Assembly: GCA_015680685.1 (NCBI GenBank)
Contig: MNCI01000001.1
Span: 139,993-186,723, forward strand
Reading direction: 5' to 3'
Origin: Gnetum montanum
Taxonomy: Eukaryota > Streptophyta > Gnetopsida > Gnetales > Gnetaceae
DNA: 46,731 nucleotides
In this document: positions 1 to 9,617 of the stretch, piece by piece
Position numbering within the stretch: the stretch's first letter is position 1
Layout: the number at the start of each line of letters is the position of its first letter
The notes under the pieces: model-generated
What the model was told of the DNA's origin: nothing
Databases searched by the model: none
Seen by the model: the letters and a program-made list of their open reading frames with translations, nothing else
Program-made: the position numbers and the translations under genes

Positions 1-1
1 A

Positions 2-1999
2 CATTATCTTTTCCGTAGCCAAGTTAACATCATCTGTAAAAATAACATCCTTAGGGCCATTATGCACAACCTATACGAAAGTAGCAAAATAGCTCGCTGG
101 AAGGCTATCACGGTAGAATTTGATCTGCATTATATTGGCCAATCTTCTATGAAAGGCCAAGTGATAGCTAACCAGTTAGTAACATCACCCATTAACAATC
201 AGGCAACTATAGAGCCTGAGTTTCTAGACGAACATGTACATAGTCTAAGCCCTGTCTTGACAGGCCCCGAGGCAACGTTTTATTTCGATGGAGTTTCAAT
301 CGCCAGAGGTGGCAATGCTGCCACCGTTATTACGCTATCACCTAAGGATGTGCATCTTCAGGCTTATTGCTTGACCTTCCCCTGTACGAACAATGTTGGA
401 GAGTACGAGGGGCTCCTCAGGGGATTACTAGCTGTAAGCGAACTAGATGTTCGATACTTGGCAGTTAGGGGTGATTCGATGCTCATCATCAATCAGATCA
501 CAGGAGTCTACGCATACAAGCCTACACATTTGTAGCCCTACTATGATATGGCCAAAGATCTTCTAAAGCGGTTCACGACTATCGATGCCCAACATGTGCC
601 ATGCACTGATAACACGCTGGCCGATGCGTTGGCTACACTAGCTTTGAACGTACCCTCACACTTGTTCGATACCTGTCTTGCTTTAATAACAGATTGTACA
701 GGTCCTATCATTTAGGCGGCGTATATATCTTCTCTTCTCAAAGAAAGCACGCCAGAATGGTATGACAACATTAAAACTTACCTCCTGCAAGGCGAGCTAC
801 CACCTGAATTGACATGCATGCAGAAAGATGCGATCCGCAAGCGGGCTAGGAAATACGTCATCATAGGAGACAGTACTCTTTGTAGACACTCTTTGGATGG
901 CATGCTGGTTACTTGCATCGACAGAAACCAAGCGCAACATATAGTTGGCGAAGTTCACGAGGGACTATGCAGAGGACACGTAGCACCATGGGCTATGGCT
1001 CTAAAAATTTGTCGCCTAGGATACTAGTAGCCACACATGGAAAAGGATTGCCTGACAAAGGTTAAAACTTGTGACATGTGTCAGCGTCATGCAAATCTCA
1101 TGCACGTGTCACCTACAGAGTTGCATACAACTCAGATAACATGGCCATTTCAACGATGGGAACTAGACATCATAGGTCCCATCACACCGAAATCTTCTGT
1201 AGGTCATACCTTCATAATCACTGCTATTGAGTATTTTACAAAGTGGGTAGAGGCTGTTCCTCTATGGAAGATCACATCTCAACAGATTTACCATTTTATC
1301 CTAGACAATATAGTAACCAGATTTGGTCTCCTGATGACTATCATGACTTACAATGGGCCGTAGTTTAGTAGTATGGAAACCAAATCCTTCTGTGATAGCC
1401 TTGGTATTAGACAGTCTTTTTCCTCGCCCTACTACCCGCAAGCGAATGGTCAAGCTAAAGAAACAAATAAAGTCATCATCAATCTGCTTAAGAAAATGCT
1501 CGACAGCAACAAGAGACGGTGGCACGAAAGAATCCTCTATGTGCTATGGGCATACCGTACTACATTTAGGACAGCTACAGGTAGTACACCTTATAGCCTA
1601 GTCTACGGGTCTAAAGCAGTGTTGCCTCTCGAGTTGCAAATCCCTTCTCTGAGAATGGTCCTCTCCACTATTATAAATGAGGCTCAACACACCGAGTCTC
1701 GGATCATGGATTTGGATTCAGTGGAAGAGAAGCGAATACAGACACTTGATACAATTGAAAAGTATCAAGACAAGCAGAGGCAGAAACATCATCACAATCT
1801 TCAGTAGCGTCCAATCAAGAAGATAGATTTAGTTCTCAAGGCCATTCGCGAACCAGTAGGCAAATTCTCTGCAAACTAGGAAGGCCCTTTCTTGGTGATT
1901 GATGCGTACAACAATGGAGCATTCAAGTTAGCGGATGTTGACGGTAACAAGTTTCCAAACCCTATCAATCATATATATCTAAAGCGGTACTACATATAG
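2..1999 (+). pseudogene. pol: E1 pol 3' part: RNase H1 tail, second RNase H, integrase
   Basis: One uninterrupted frame of 666 codons runs from base 2 to a natural-looking TAG at 1997 after K-R-Y-Y-I. About 2-215 is the C-terminal end of RNase H1. About 260-690 is the archaeal-type second RNase H (Y-F-D-G near 283, C-T-N-N-V-G-E-Y-E near 386-412, R-G-D-S near 466). Integrase follows: an H-x6-H and C-x2-C zinc site (about 953-1083), the core domain, and the C-terminal N-P-I-N-H-I-Y-L-K-R-Y-Y. There are seven internal stops, all TAG (533, 713, 1025, 1028, 1361, 1805, 1877). At 1361 the codon aligns with CAA (Gln) in E2; at 1877 the N-x-E-G-P context suggests a former Trp. The second integrase Asp reads T-Y-N-G-P and the catalytic Glu position reads Lys (A-K-E-T-N-K), so the enzyme would be dead even without the stops. 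Confidence 0.88.
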
Positions 2000-2036
2000 T
2001 TGCATCTCCGGTGTATATATCAGGTATGGCCACCAT

Positions 2037-2600
2037 CGTCTGCTACGATGCTAGACTGGCAGCAATCGTCCGCTACGACGCTAAACTGGCAGCAATCGTC
2101 TGCTACGACGCTAAACTGGCAAGAAACGTCCGCTATGACGTAAAACTGGCACACTCTTCATGCGCCGCCATGACACTAAATTGGTACTGAACGTCCACCA
2201 CGACGTAAAACTGGCAAGTTGGGACTGTTCGCTACGACGTAAAATTGGCAATGTTGTACAGGTCCGCCAAGACAAAAAATTGGCATCTTTTGCATGCGTC
2301 CGCCAGGATGCTAAACTGGCACCGGCTGTCCGTCATGACATAAAATTGACAAAGGTAAGCAACCATCTACTGAGACGTAAAACCATCATAGACTTGTCCT
2401 TGGGTCATGACATAAAACTGACATCCACAGCACGGTCTGCTAAGACCTTAAATCAGCCTCGCCACCGTCCGCTACGACGTAAAACCAGCGTTTTTCAATC
2501 CGCCCGGACTTTAAACTGGGACCATGGTCTGCTGAGACTTAAAATCAGCAATGACAATCTCCCAGGACTTAAAATTGGGGCTCAAAAACTGCTCTCATGC
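2037..2600 (+). repeat. 30-bp tandem repeat array, CpG rich, between integrase and 3' LTR
   Basis: Units start at 2037, 2067, 2097 and 2127 with exact 30-bp spacing. The core is CGTCCGCTACGACGCTAAAC followed by TGGC. Later units drift to about 30-45 bp and decay by about 2580, giving roughly 15 units. A stop-free frame at 2160-2741 reads through many units with an R-x-D-x-K-L motif, but variable unit length breaks its phase, so I treat it as noncoding. Tandem repeats between integrase and 3' LTR are known in Tat-type elements. Confidence 0.85.
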
Positions 2601-3493
2601 AATTCAAGCGAGCGTGATTATCTCTGTGCAACTGCAACATACATGGGATGGGANGGTTCTCTGCATAACCAGTCAGATGCGCTGAGTTTGATCTTCTTTG
2701 TCAGCGATATGCTGGGCCAAGCATTAAGGGTGAAAACTTAGGCCTCGTGCTACAGTTCCTCCTTCATGGCTCGATCACTTCATCCTGCCTCTAATAGCAC
2801 TTGTTTCAACAACCTCGCCTCTAGTTCGCACGGACAATGGTATCCTCTCTTTCCTTCTTTGGTTGCAGGTTACTTGCTTTGAGGACATCGTTCAAAGGTG
2901 CATTCATCTGTGTGGTGGAGTGCAAACAACGTTTTGACATGACTACTCAAGTTAGCTCGTCCAGTTAGAAGTGCATCCCTGTTCCCTTCATAATCCTTCC
3001 CTCATCGCTCATTGTACTTCATCTCTACCATCTGCTTCCTATATGCAAAAGCTACATACGCAAGTACCCATTTTCCGCACTCGCATTGCCATCAAGTCCA
3101 CAAAATGGCGCAACGCAATTAAATGTCATAGCAGAGATATCGCAGAAGCGACGCACTATGCTTATTTTGCAAGCATTCTTGCTATAGTCTGTAATAGAGA
3201 AATCTCAGACTGATGCGTCATGCTTGTCTGAAAGCATTCCTGTTAATATAAGTATGCATACGTTTCTGTGTGTTCAATGAGCATATTCCATACTTCTGCC
3301 ATCCTAACTCATTTGAGTCTTCCCTGAACCTGTTTCCTGCCAAATCATCTTATCTCCCATACCCTCCATCCTTGCCCTTCTATGTTGATAGGGCAACACT
3401 TGAGTGGCCATTGATGGACGCTGTTGGTACTTTTACCAATCCGGTGTTTCGTATTCTTTGTCGACGTCTTTGGGGCAGGCCCTCTAACCATCA
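2601..3493 (+). other. E1 spacer before the polypurine tract
   Basis: No gene is supported. Short open stretches occur (for example 2971-3213 and 3270-3521) but match nothing I recognise and are not shared with E2 or E3. One undetermined base lies at 2654. This is the untranslated 3' internal region of E1. Confidence 0.6.
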
Positions 3494-3505
3494 AGAAAGA
3501 GGGGC
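3494..3505 (+). other. E1 polypurine tract (plus-strand primer)
   Basis: AAGAAAGAGGGG followed by CCAT and then the LTR start TGAAACACC. The same arrangement occurs at 16221-16234 in E2 and, on the minus strand, at 24642-24657 in E3. Confidence 0.8.
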
Positions 3506-3678
3506 CATTGAAACACCGTGAAAATTGCGAGTCGGCCTCAGGCAAAGAGCCACGATCCAGGTAAGAATACATGACTGAATTCCAGAAGGGAGAACAAGGA
3601 AGAGTAAGGAAAGGAGACGTGCGGCATCAAGTCTTCGATTTCCTTTGCAGATTTCCAATATTACTATGATTTATCTTT

Positions 3679-4195
3679 GTACGCTATATCACGCAACGTA
3701 GCATAATGACGCTTAGCGTGATTCTGTTCAACATAGTCTAATATCAGAAGGCAACTTACTTCGGGATCTAGAGAGGCTTAAGCAGCGTAATATGCAACTT
3801 ATCGTATATTTTGCTAAGTCTTTTGTCCAAGGCCGAGTTTACGCTCTGTTACGCATGACAGCCTAATGAGCCTCGAAAAAGTTAAAGGCAAAGTCCAAGG
3901 AAGTGCAATAGATCAACTCTCTTCTCTTGGCTTTTGGATAGCTCACTTTATGCTCGTTACGCAACGCAGTGTATCTCAGCGTAATGCATTGCCAAGCTAA
4001 TCATCGTTTATGCTTCACTACGCTTGGCGGTGTAAGCGAGCGTAAAATATCTTGAATCCATTGTTTTCATGCCTTGTTATGCTCTTGCACGCGACGCAAC
4101 GCGAATGAGTGTAATGTAGCCCAAAGTTAGCTGAGACATGCTCGACGCACATCTGTTATTCATGCGCACAACACGAAAATGAGCGTATTGTGTGT
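3679..4195 (+). repeat. Hairpin-forming subrepeats in E1 U3
   Basis: About six diverged units begin near 3679, 3839, 3948, 4007, 4076 and 4136, the last four about 60-70 bp apart. Each has a left part like TTATGCTCGTTACGCAACG and a right part like AGCGTAATG, so TACGC and GCGTA can pair. They sit just upstream of the TATA box, where LTR enhancers usually lie. A regulatory role is inference. Confidence 0.6.
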
Positions 4196-4295
4196 GATCA
4201 TAAAGTTCAACACAAAGATGGTTAGGTCAATGGCATTTCAGAAAGTTTGAAACACGTGTCATCATAGCCAGATCTTCTCCACACGTCGTCAAACC

Positions 4296-4303
4296 TATAA
4301 ATA
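4296..4303 (+). promoter_or_regulatory. TATA box of E1 LTR promoter
   Basis: TATAAATA in the context AAACCTATAAATACTT, followed by purine-rich sequence. An AATAAA lies about 310 bp downstream, which gives a normal U3-R-U5 layout. Confidence 0.65.
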
Positions 4304-4605
4304 CTTCAGTTAGCGAAAACATACAGGGACAGACAGAAAGAGAACACAGAGACAAAAGAAAGAAGTAGAGAGAGCAGTACTTTGGCAATTTTTTTTGACA
4401 GCATCACCTTCTAACAGAGACAGAGCATATTTAGCTTGAGCATTGGCAGCAGGAGCGATTACCCCTTTGGCGAAGACACAACTTTCTCCATTGGTGATCG
4501 TCAGAAGTTTCGAGCAAAGACTACCTAAGGCAAAAGGAGTAGATCAGAGATCAAGAGATCATCTGGTGTGGTTTGTGAGTTTTTGTTGGTCAGAAGCAGT
4601 TGATC

Positions 4606-4611
4606 AATAAA
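4606..4611 (+). terminator. Poly(A) signal of E1 LTR
   Basis: AATAAA in GATCAATAAACG, downstream of the TATA box within the LTR. It would mark the end of R. Confidence 0.5.
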
Positions 4612-5092
4612 CGTTAGAAATTGACCTTCCTTGCATCCCATCTCTGGCCTACAAGGTAGATCGGACTCCATTCTGTATTTCTACTTAGATAGTTTTCCTT
4701 GTTATTTTGTGTCTGCTTCACACAAGGCAATCGAGGTCTCCCCAGTGTAATTTGATATACCAAATATTCATTTTTTGGGTCAAAGCCATAGATCTTGAAA
4801 TCACATGTTTCTCTCGCATCTGATTCTCTTTACCGTATTAGCATTATCGTCGTTATAATTCATCTGCATCGTTTTTCTCTCATTTTGCGACCCGTTGAAT
4901 CAAATCGTTCCACGCAACATCCATAATCTCCATCGGTTTACTGATTAGTAAGTCCCTGTTTGATCGACAAGACCATTCAAGGTTCCGCAGATTCGTTTTT
5001 CCAGCATAGCCCTCGCACAGATCTGTGGTCAAAACTGTGTGCACAGAGTTTTGTTTGGTATTTTCTAGCTGCCGACATTTTCTGTCGTTACA

Positions 5093-5635
5093 TCATGTCC
5101 ACAAAAGCTATATATATGGGGCCCCCTGCGCATGTAGAAGTTATTTGCAACAGTTGCTACATGGGGAGTTGTTACAATTTTCTTTCACAATTTTTAGCAC
5201 TTTAAGAGTCTACCATTCAACTATCAAAATCTTGCTTGTTAATGTTCTTATTTCCCTTATGATCGAACCTAATTAAAATTGTAGTGTTTAACTTAGTCAT
5301 AGGGGAGTTGTATAATAGAATTCATGCATAACTTTTTTGAAATTCACTATTGCCTGAAGGATATTATAGGGGTAAGTAATATTAAGAAATCTTAAGAACT
5401 CATGCCAAACTAATTTTCTTCCTTCACCCAAATCATTTAAATTATTAATTGGAGTCACTTGAGCAAATTGGGCCCAAAATTAAAACTTTTAGGGGAACTT
5501 TCTGGGAAAAAATATCTAACTCTAAAATCATACTAAGCAAAGAATTTAACATTTATTAAAGGTAATGAATAAGGTATGAGATAATTAAACTTCTTTAAAT
5601 AACCTTACTAACAATTGATCTTTGTGTGATTACAG
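5093..5635 (+). other. Spacer between E1 LTR and the coiled-coil frame
   Basis: No gene is supported. CpG is present to about 5240 and then almost vanishes. The last 20 bases (TTTGTGTGATTACAG before the ATG at 5636) look like a plant 3' splice site, so this may be the end of an intron of the element to the right. Confidence 0.5.
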
Positions 5636-8437
5636 ATGACCCCTAAATAAGGTTAACAGGGAAGACCTTCTCAAGGTGCATCCAAACATCTAAGAAGAGG
5701 TAGAGGCTAAGGACCTCATGTGGAGCATGTAGAATAGGAGGCAAAATCATTCAACATCCATCAAGAAACCCTTGTCACTACACAATCCAGTTAGATAGAA
5801 GGTGGAGAGGGTAGGGCACTCAAACAAGAACAACATCTCACATTGTCCTCAGAATGTGTTCAAGCCACTCGGGAAAGGTCCACATTTGCTATAGTGATTA
5901 TGGAACTTAATTTTGGGTCTTTTACTGAATTCACCCCTGAACTAGTCAATGATCAACTCAAGGGATCTCCACTATGGCCTATCCTCTTGAAAAATGGAGA
6001 ATGGTATTTGGGGGAAACTTATCAATTTTGGCATAATAAAGAGGAAGGTACCACCATCAACATTGGTGGAATATCAATTGATTTCTCCACAAAGGCCATT
6101 GTGGAAGTTCTAAATCTTTCAAATAGAAGGCCTAAAGTTGCTCATCTGTCCACTTTCTCTGATGCTGATGTAGGAAAAGTATGGCTAAAGAGGGTGTATG
6201 GCAAAGAAGATAAAACATATGGAGAACTGACCCTTGAAGAGAGAATTTATTTTAAAATTGGCACCTATCACATCTTCCCAATGAAGGAGCTAAATAGGAT
6301 CTCTACCTATGTGTCCAGAGGAAGCGCAATCTTAATGGGCAAGGTTGATGCCAATTTGTCTCATTTGTATTTAATAGAAATATTAAGGTGGTTCGAAGAA
6401 TGCAAGATAGGAAAGTTTGCATTGCCCTTTCCATGTCTAATTAGGAAGCTATGATAGCATGCTAGAAATCTAGGGTACACTAATGATGTCCCTAAAAGAG
6501 CTCAAAATGCTTCATATGCCAAATTATTGAAGCCATTAGCACTAAGAAAAGATGTTGGTAAAACACTAAAGCCTGAACAAGAGTAGATGGTTAGGCCCAC
6601 TACACATCAAATAGTAGGGCCTAGCCAACGTCCAAACATGAGGCTTAGTCAACAACAAGAAGTAAGTCCTAGCATGTAGCCCATAGGCCAACATGATTAG
6701 CAATCGCCATTGCCATCATAAGATTACCGATCGTCGATGAGCCATCTACGGGCCATCGTAGAAATGGTCAGTTGGGGAAGTAGGGATGAGGCCAATCTCT
6801 TCAAGGTGATCGATGATGCTGTACAACCCATCATATCAATTAATCATGCAAGGGTTGAGGTCTTAATAGAAATAGGAGGAGGGGAATTGCATTGGTCACA
6901 ACAAATTTAGGTAAATGATGCATGATTTCAAGTACAATTAGAAACTAGTGAAGGCACCATAATGGTGGTCATGCAACACTAGGATGTAGCTGGAGTAGTA
7001 GAGGTGGTCGCAGACCACATCAAGAGATCATTTAGCATCCTTGTTATGACACCGACAGATTTCATAGGAGCACGTGATGCTCAAGTTTTGGCTGACACCT
7101 CAATGACTTCTCTGGAATATGAGGATGCTCTAGATTACTTGCTGTGAATAGGACAAATAATGATGTCCTTGTTTGACATTATCCAAGATGTCACAATGGC
7201 ACAATCAAACCTTATTCCCACCAAAGGAAAGTTGTTCATGGCTAAGGTTAGGGCTGAACACGTAGAAGACAAACTGAGGAGACTCCATGAAAAGTTTGTT
7301 GTCCTATAAGCTGAATAGTGGGATCCATCCCAACTTGTTCTAGTTGACTAGCTAGAATCATTTAGGATAGAGAAACTCAATAAATTGCTAGTGGAGAATA
7401 AAAGGGTGGTAATGGAAAAGGAGAAGGCTAATTGGGATGCTTTAAAAGCATAGGCTTAGACATACGCACATGAAAAAGTATTCAAGGCCTTACAAGGAGA
7501 AAATAAATTCCTTGCTACTGAAAATTTTTAGTTGACAATAGTTGAAAAACAAAAGAAAGTTCTTAAGGAAAGTTTTCAGAAAATGTGAGAAAAAATAATA
7601 AAAGTTAACTAAGACATAAGTCACTTAGCTAGAGAGAACAGAACCCTCTCAATGGAGGTATGCACCATCCATTAGAAGATGGCCATTGAAATAAGCGCAT
7701 GGAAAAATGAAGCTAAGTGATATGAAAAGTTGAAGGAACATTTCTGGGATTAGGTGGAGATGTATAAGGAGATCATTGAAAAATAGATCCATATGGCTAA
7801 GGACCACATCAACTCCTTGAGTGCTCACCACATTGACTGGCAAGCCGTACCAAACACTTATGCCTTCATCCACCAAGCAAAATTAAAGAATCGGGACCTA
7901 TAGATCTAGGATCTCACAGAATACATGGAGTTGGCAAATCTATGGTATGCCAACTTGGCCATGTTAATAGTAGGTAACCCAAGGAATGAGCTAGAAAAAT
8001 AGGTAGTTGCCACCTATGTCAAATATTAGATAGAGTTTGTTGAATACAAGAAGACATTACAGAAACTAGAGGTAGCAGACTCTAAATTAGAGGTGGTCAA
8101 AGCTAGCTACCAAGGCTAAAAAGATGTTGTAGTAGACTTGGCTTAACAACTAACAGATTATCAAGAATTTAGAGACAAAGTTAGAGCCTATGAGGAGGAA
8201 CAATGGCTATTTGTAGCATGGTACATCAAAGCTAATCAAATGTTCTTGCAACTATCGTGTCCGTGGGAGGTGTCAACTCCATCAAACATTGGAACATCAA
8301 CATGGATGGCATATGATCCCCAAACGGAGGAAGAAAAACTTTAGGTGCTCTTTTAGAAGTATCCATTTCTAAAGCCTGGAGCATAGGATAAAGGGAAAAA
8401 GCCCATGGAGGAGCCATTGCCACCAAGAACCACATGA
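5636..8437 (+). pseudogene. Decayed 934-codon retroelement-associated frame: globular N-domain plus long coiled coil
   Basis: A single frame runs from ATG 5636 to TGA 8435-8437 with no frameshift. Codons about 1-70 are G/R/Q-rich. The stretch about 5900-6450 is stop-free and reads like a folded domain (S-P-L-W-P-I-L near 5966; I-G-G-I-S-I-D-F-S-T-K-A-I near 6062-6100, then L-N-L). This pattern resembles the 'putative plant transposon protein' type domain found beside plant retroelements; that match is from memory and tentative. About 7240-8200 is rich in E/K/L/Q with heptad spacing, a likely coiled coil. The C-terminus is basic and Pro-rich. I count about 36 internal stops: 23 TAG, 8 TAA, 5 TGA. 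It ends about 180 bp before a PPT-like tract and LTR-B, the place of an extra 3' ORF. No gag, RT or membrane segment is seen in it. Function unknown. Confidence 0.7.
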
Positions 8438-8613
8438 GTTTCAAATGATTTTGTATTTTTTGTTTTGTGTTGATGTCCCAATTTTATTTTGTCTAGGCCC
8501 ACACTATGGCATAAAATAATCCATAGTCAATCCATAATCCCATACCTATCGACTGTGTAATCAAATGAACTTGTTTCTCATTTTGTTTGACTTGAGGAAA
8601 AGTTTTTATTTAG

Positions 8614-8624
8614 TTGTGGGGGTA
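8614..8624 (+). other. PPT-like tract before LTR-B
   Basis: TTGTGGGGGTA lies directly before TGATGAATTGCGG, the LTR-B start. The E4 copy of LTR-B has no such tract (AATCCTCATTTA instead). So this LTR has on its left the sequence expected before a 3' LTR. Confidence 0.5.
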
Positions 8625-8679
8625 TGATGAATTGCGGTTTTCTAGGCCCTGATATTAGGTATGCAATATTACAGCTTGA

Positions 8680-8706
8680 ATACAATATTGTATACATGAT
8701 ATCATG
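8680..8706 (+). promoter_or_regulatory. Two perfect palindromes upstream of LTR-B TATA box
   Basis: ATACAATATTGTAT (8680-8693) and CATGATATCATG (8695-8706) are both perfect palindromes and sit 16-40 bp before the TATA box. E4 has larger GATATC-centred hairpins in the same place. Protein binding or cruciform formation is inference. Confidence 0.55.
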
Positions 8707-8721
8707 ATACCTGTGTTAGCT

Positions 8722-8729
8722 TATAAATA
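8722..8729 (+). promoter_or_regulatory. TATA box of LTR-B (E2)
   Basis: TATAAATA in GCTTATAAATATAG, matching the TATAAATA at 44843 in E4. Confidence 0.6.
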
Positions 8730-8910
8730 TAGCACTTAGGCACATGGGGAGGAGTCATTAGATTATTAGATATTGTTTTAGTCATTAGGATTTAAGAGTC
8801 TTTTTATTAGTTTTTAGTTCTTTTCCCAAGTGCATGCCCATAGTGTGATGCTTGTAATTGTATGATACCTTTGTTTGAGTTTGATGTACTTGGACATGCA
8901 CACAACCAGC

Positions 8911-8916
8911 AATAAA
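8911..8916 (+). terminator. Poly(A) signal of LTR-B (E2)
   Basis: AATAAA in CAGCAATAAAGATCAAG, 189 bp after the TATA box. E4 has CAGCAATAAAGATGAAC at the matching place, 174 bp after its TATA box. Confidence 0.6.
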
Positions 8917-9483
8917 GATCAAGATTACTCCATCATTGCAGCATTCACTTAGTTTTTAATTGTTTAATTATTAATTATTTATTGTTGTTTTCTTAGTTAA
9001 TATTTATTTTATTTTCATTTACTATTTCTATTACTAAATGTGAAATAAGTACATCTTAATCATAAATATTTAAGTGTAACTATGTGGTAACTTAGTGGCA
9101 TATCTAGTAGTGCTTTGAGTAATGTGCACTTGGTAATCCCAAAAGTAGTACACGAAGTCCAAGATGCATATGGATGATTAAGGATGAATGCTCATCACAC
9201 TTACGCTAGCTTAGATTTTATTTCTTGTTGCTTATTAGCTTAATAAAGTTATTTCTCATTGTCTTTAGGAGTTTCATAGTATTAGAAATCACATCATACA
9301 CCTCACTCTAGACTAAACCATATGTGACAAAGAAAATACTAGTCTAGGTGGGAAGATAGCGAACTGCGTTCAACGTATAACTATGTAGATGCCACAACTA
9401 GTCCATTCATGGGGTTCAACCAGATTGCACGTACACACTTGTATTTGTATTGTTGAGTGTAGGGGTACCTCACTGCTCATCAT

Positions 9484-9501
9484 TGGCACCATTTTCGAGG
9501 A
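9484..9501 (+). other. Decayed primer-binding site, tRNA-Asp type
   Basis: TGGCACCATTTTCGAGGA matches 13 of 18 positions of the plant tRNA-Asp 3'-end complement TGGCGCCGTTGCCGGGGA. Four of the five changes are transitions (three G to A, one C to T). It starts one base after the LTR end, as expected. Confidence 0.6.
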
Positions 9502-9617
9502 TGGTGCTAGTTATATAGATTAGTTATATCATATAAGATCACTGTAACAAGGTATTAACAATATATCTTTCAGAAAAAAGAAATTAAATTCAATTGAGTC
9601 ACACATAATTCACGACA

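Larger units (their letters stand above)
1..5092 (+). mobile_element. E1: Ty3/gypsy Tat-lineage LTR retrotransposon, 3' part
   Basis: Element cut by the left window edge. In order it shows the end of RNase H1, a second RNase H, integrase, a noncoding tandem-repeat region, a polypurine tract and a 3' LTR. This order is that of the plant Tat lineage. E1 is much richer in CpG than the rest of the window, and its pol frame has no frameshift, so it is probably the youngest insertion. No target-site duplication can be tested because the 5' end is outside the window. Confidence 0.88.
3510..5092 (+). repeat. E1 3' LTR, family A
   Basis: It starts TGAAACACC right after the polypurine tract. I place the end at ...CGTTACA by aligning its last 150 bp with the E2 3' LTR: both carry GTAAGTCC, then a GA.CGACAAGACC-like stretch, and both end in GTTACA. 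Length is about 1583 bp, longer than the roughly 1.13-kb copies in E2 and E3, mostly from repeats in U3. The end could be off by tens of bases. An imperfect palindrome (CAAAACTGTGTG / CACAGAGTTTTG) lies at 5030-5053 near the end of U5. Confidence 0.75.
8625..9482 (+). repeat. LTR-B (left LTR of E2)
   Basis: It begins TGATGAATTGCGG and ends CTCATCA right before a primer site. It aligns with 44730-45528 at several points: the palindromes before TATA, the AATAAAGAT poly(A) region, GATCCC/AATCCC near 9136, GGATGAATGCT...CTAGCTTAGA near 9182-9214, and TTATTTCTCA...TAGTATTAGAAA near 9248-9285. It does not align with the E2 right LTR. Confidence 0.7.

Noticed and set aside
62-1999. TAG read as glutamine (altered genetic code), since all seven internal stops of E1 pol are TAG
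   Set aside because: One of these TAGs (1877) falls where Trp is expected, other copies have TGA and TAA stops at expected Arg and Gln sites, frameshifts occur in E2, and catalytic residues are lost. Decay explains all of it.
2160-2741. 193-codon open stretch in the E1 tandem array
   Set aside because: It follows from a repeat without stop words in that phase; unit lengths change the phase and nothing like it is seen in E2 or E3.
4920-4925. E1 LTR ending at CGCAACA (4919)
   Set aside because: It looked like the CCAACA near the end of E2 and E3 LTRs, but alignment of the longer flank (GTAAGTCC...GACC) shows the homologous end is at 5092.
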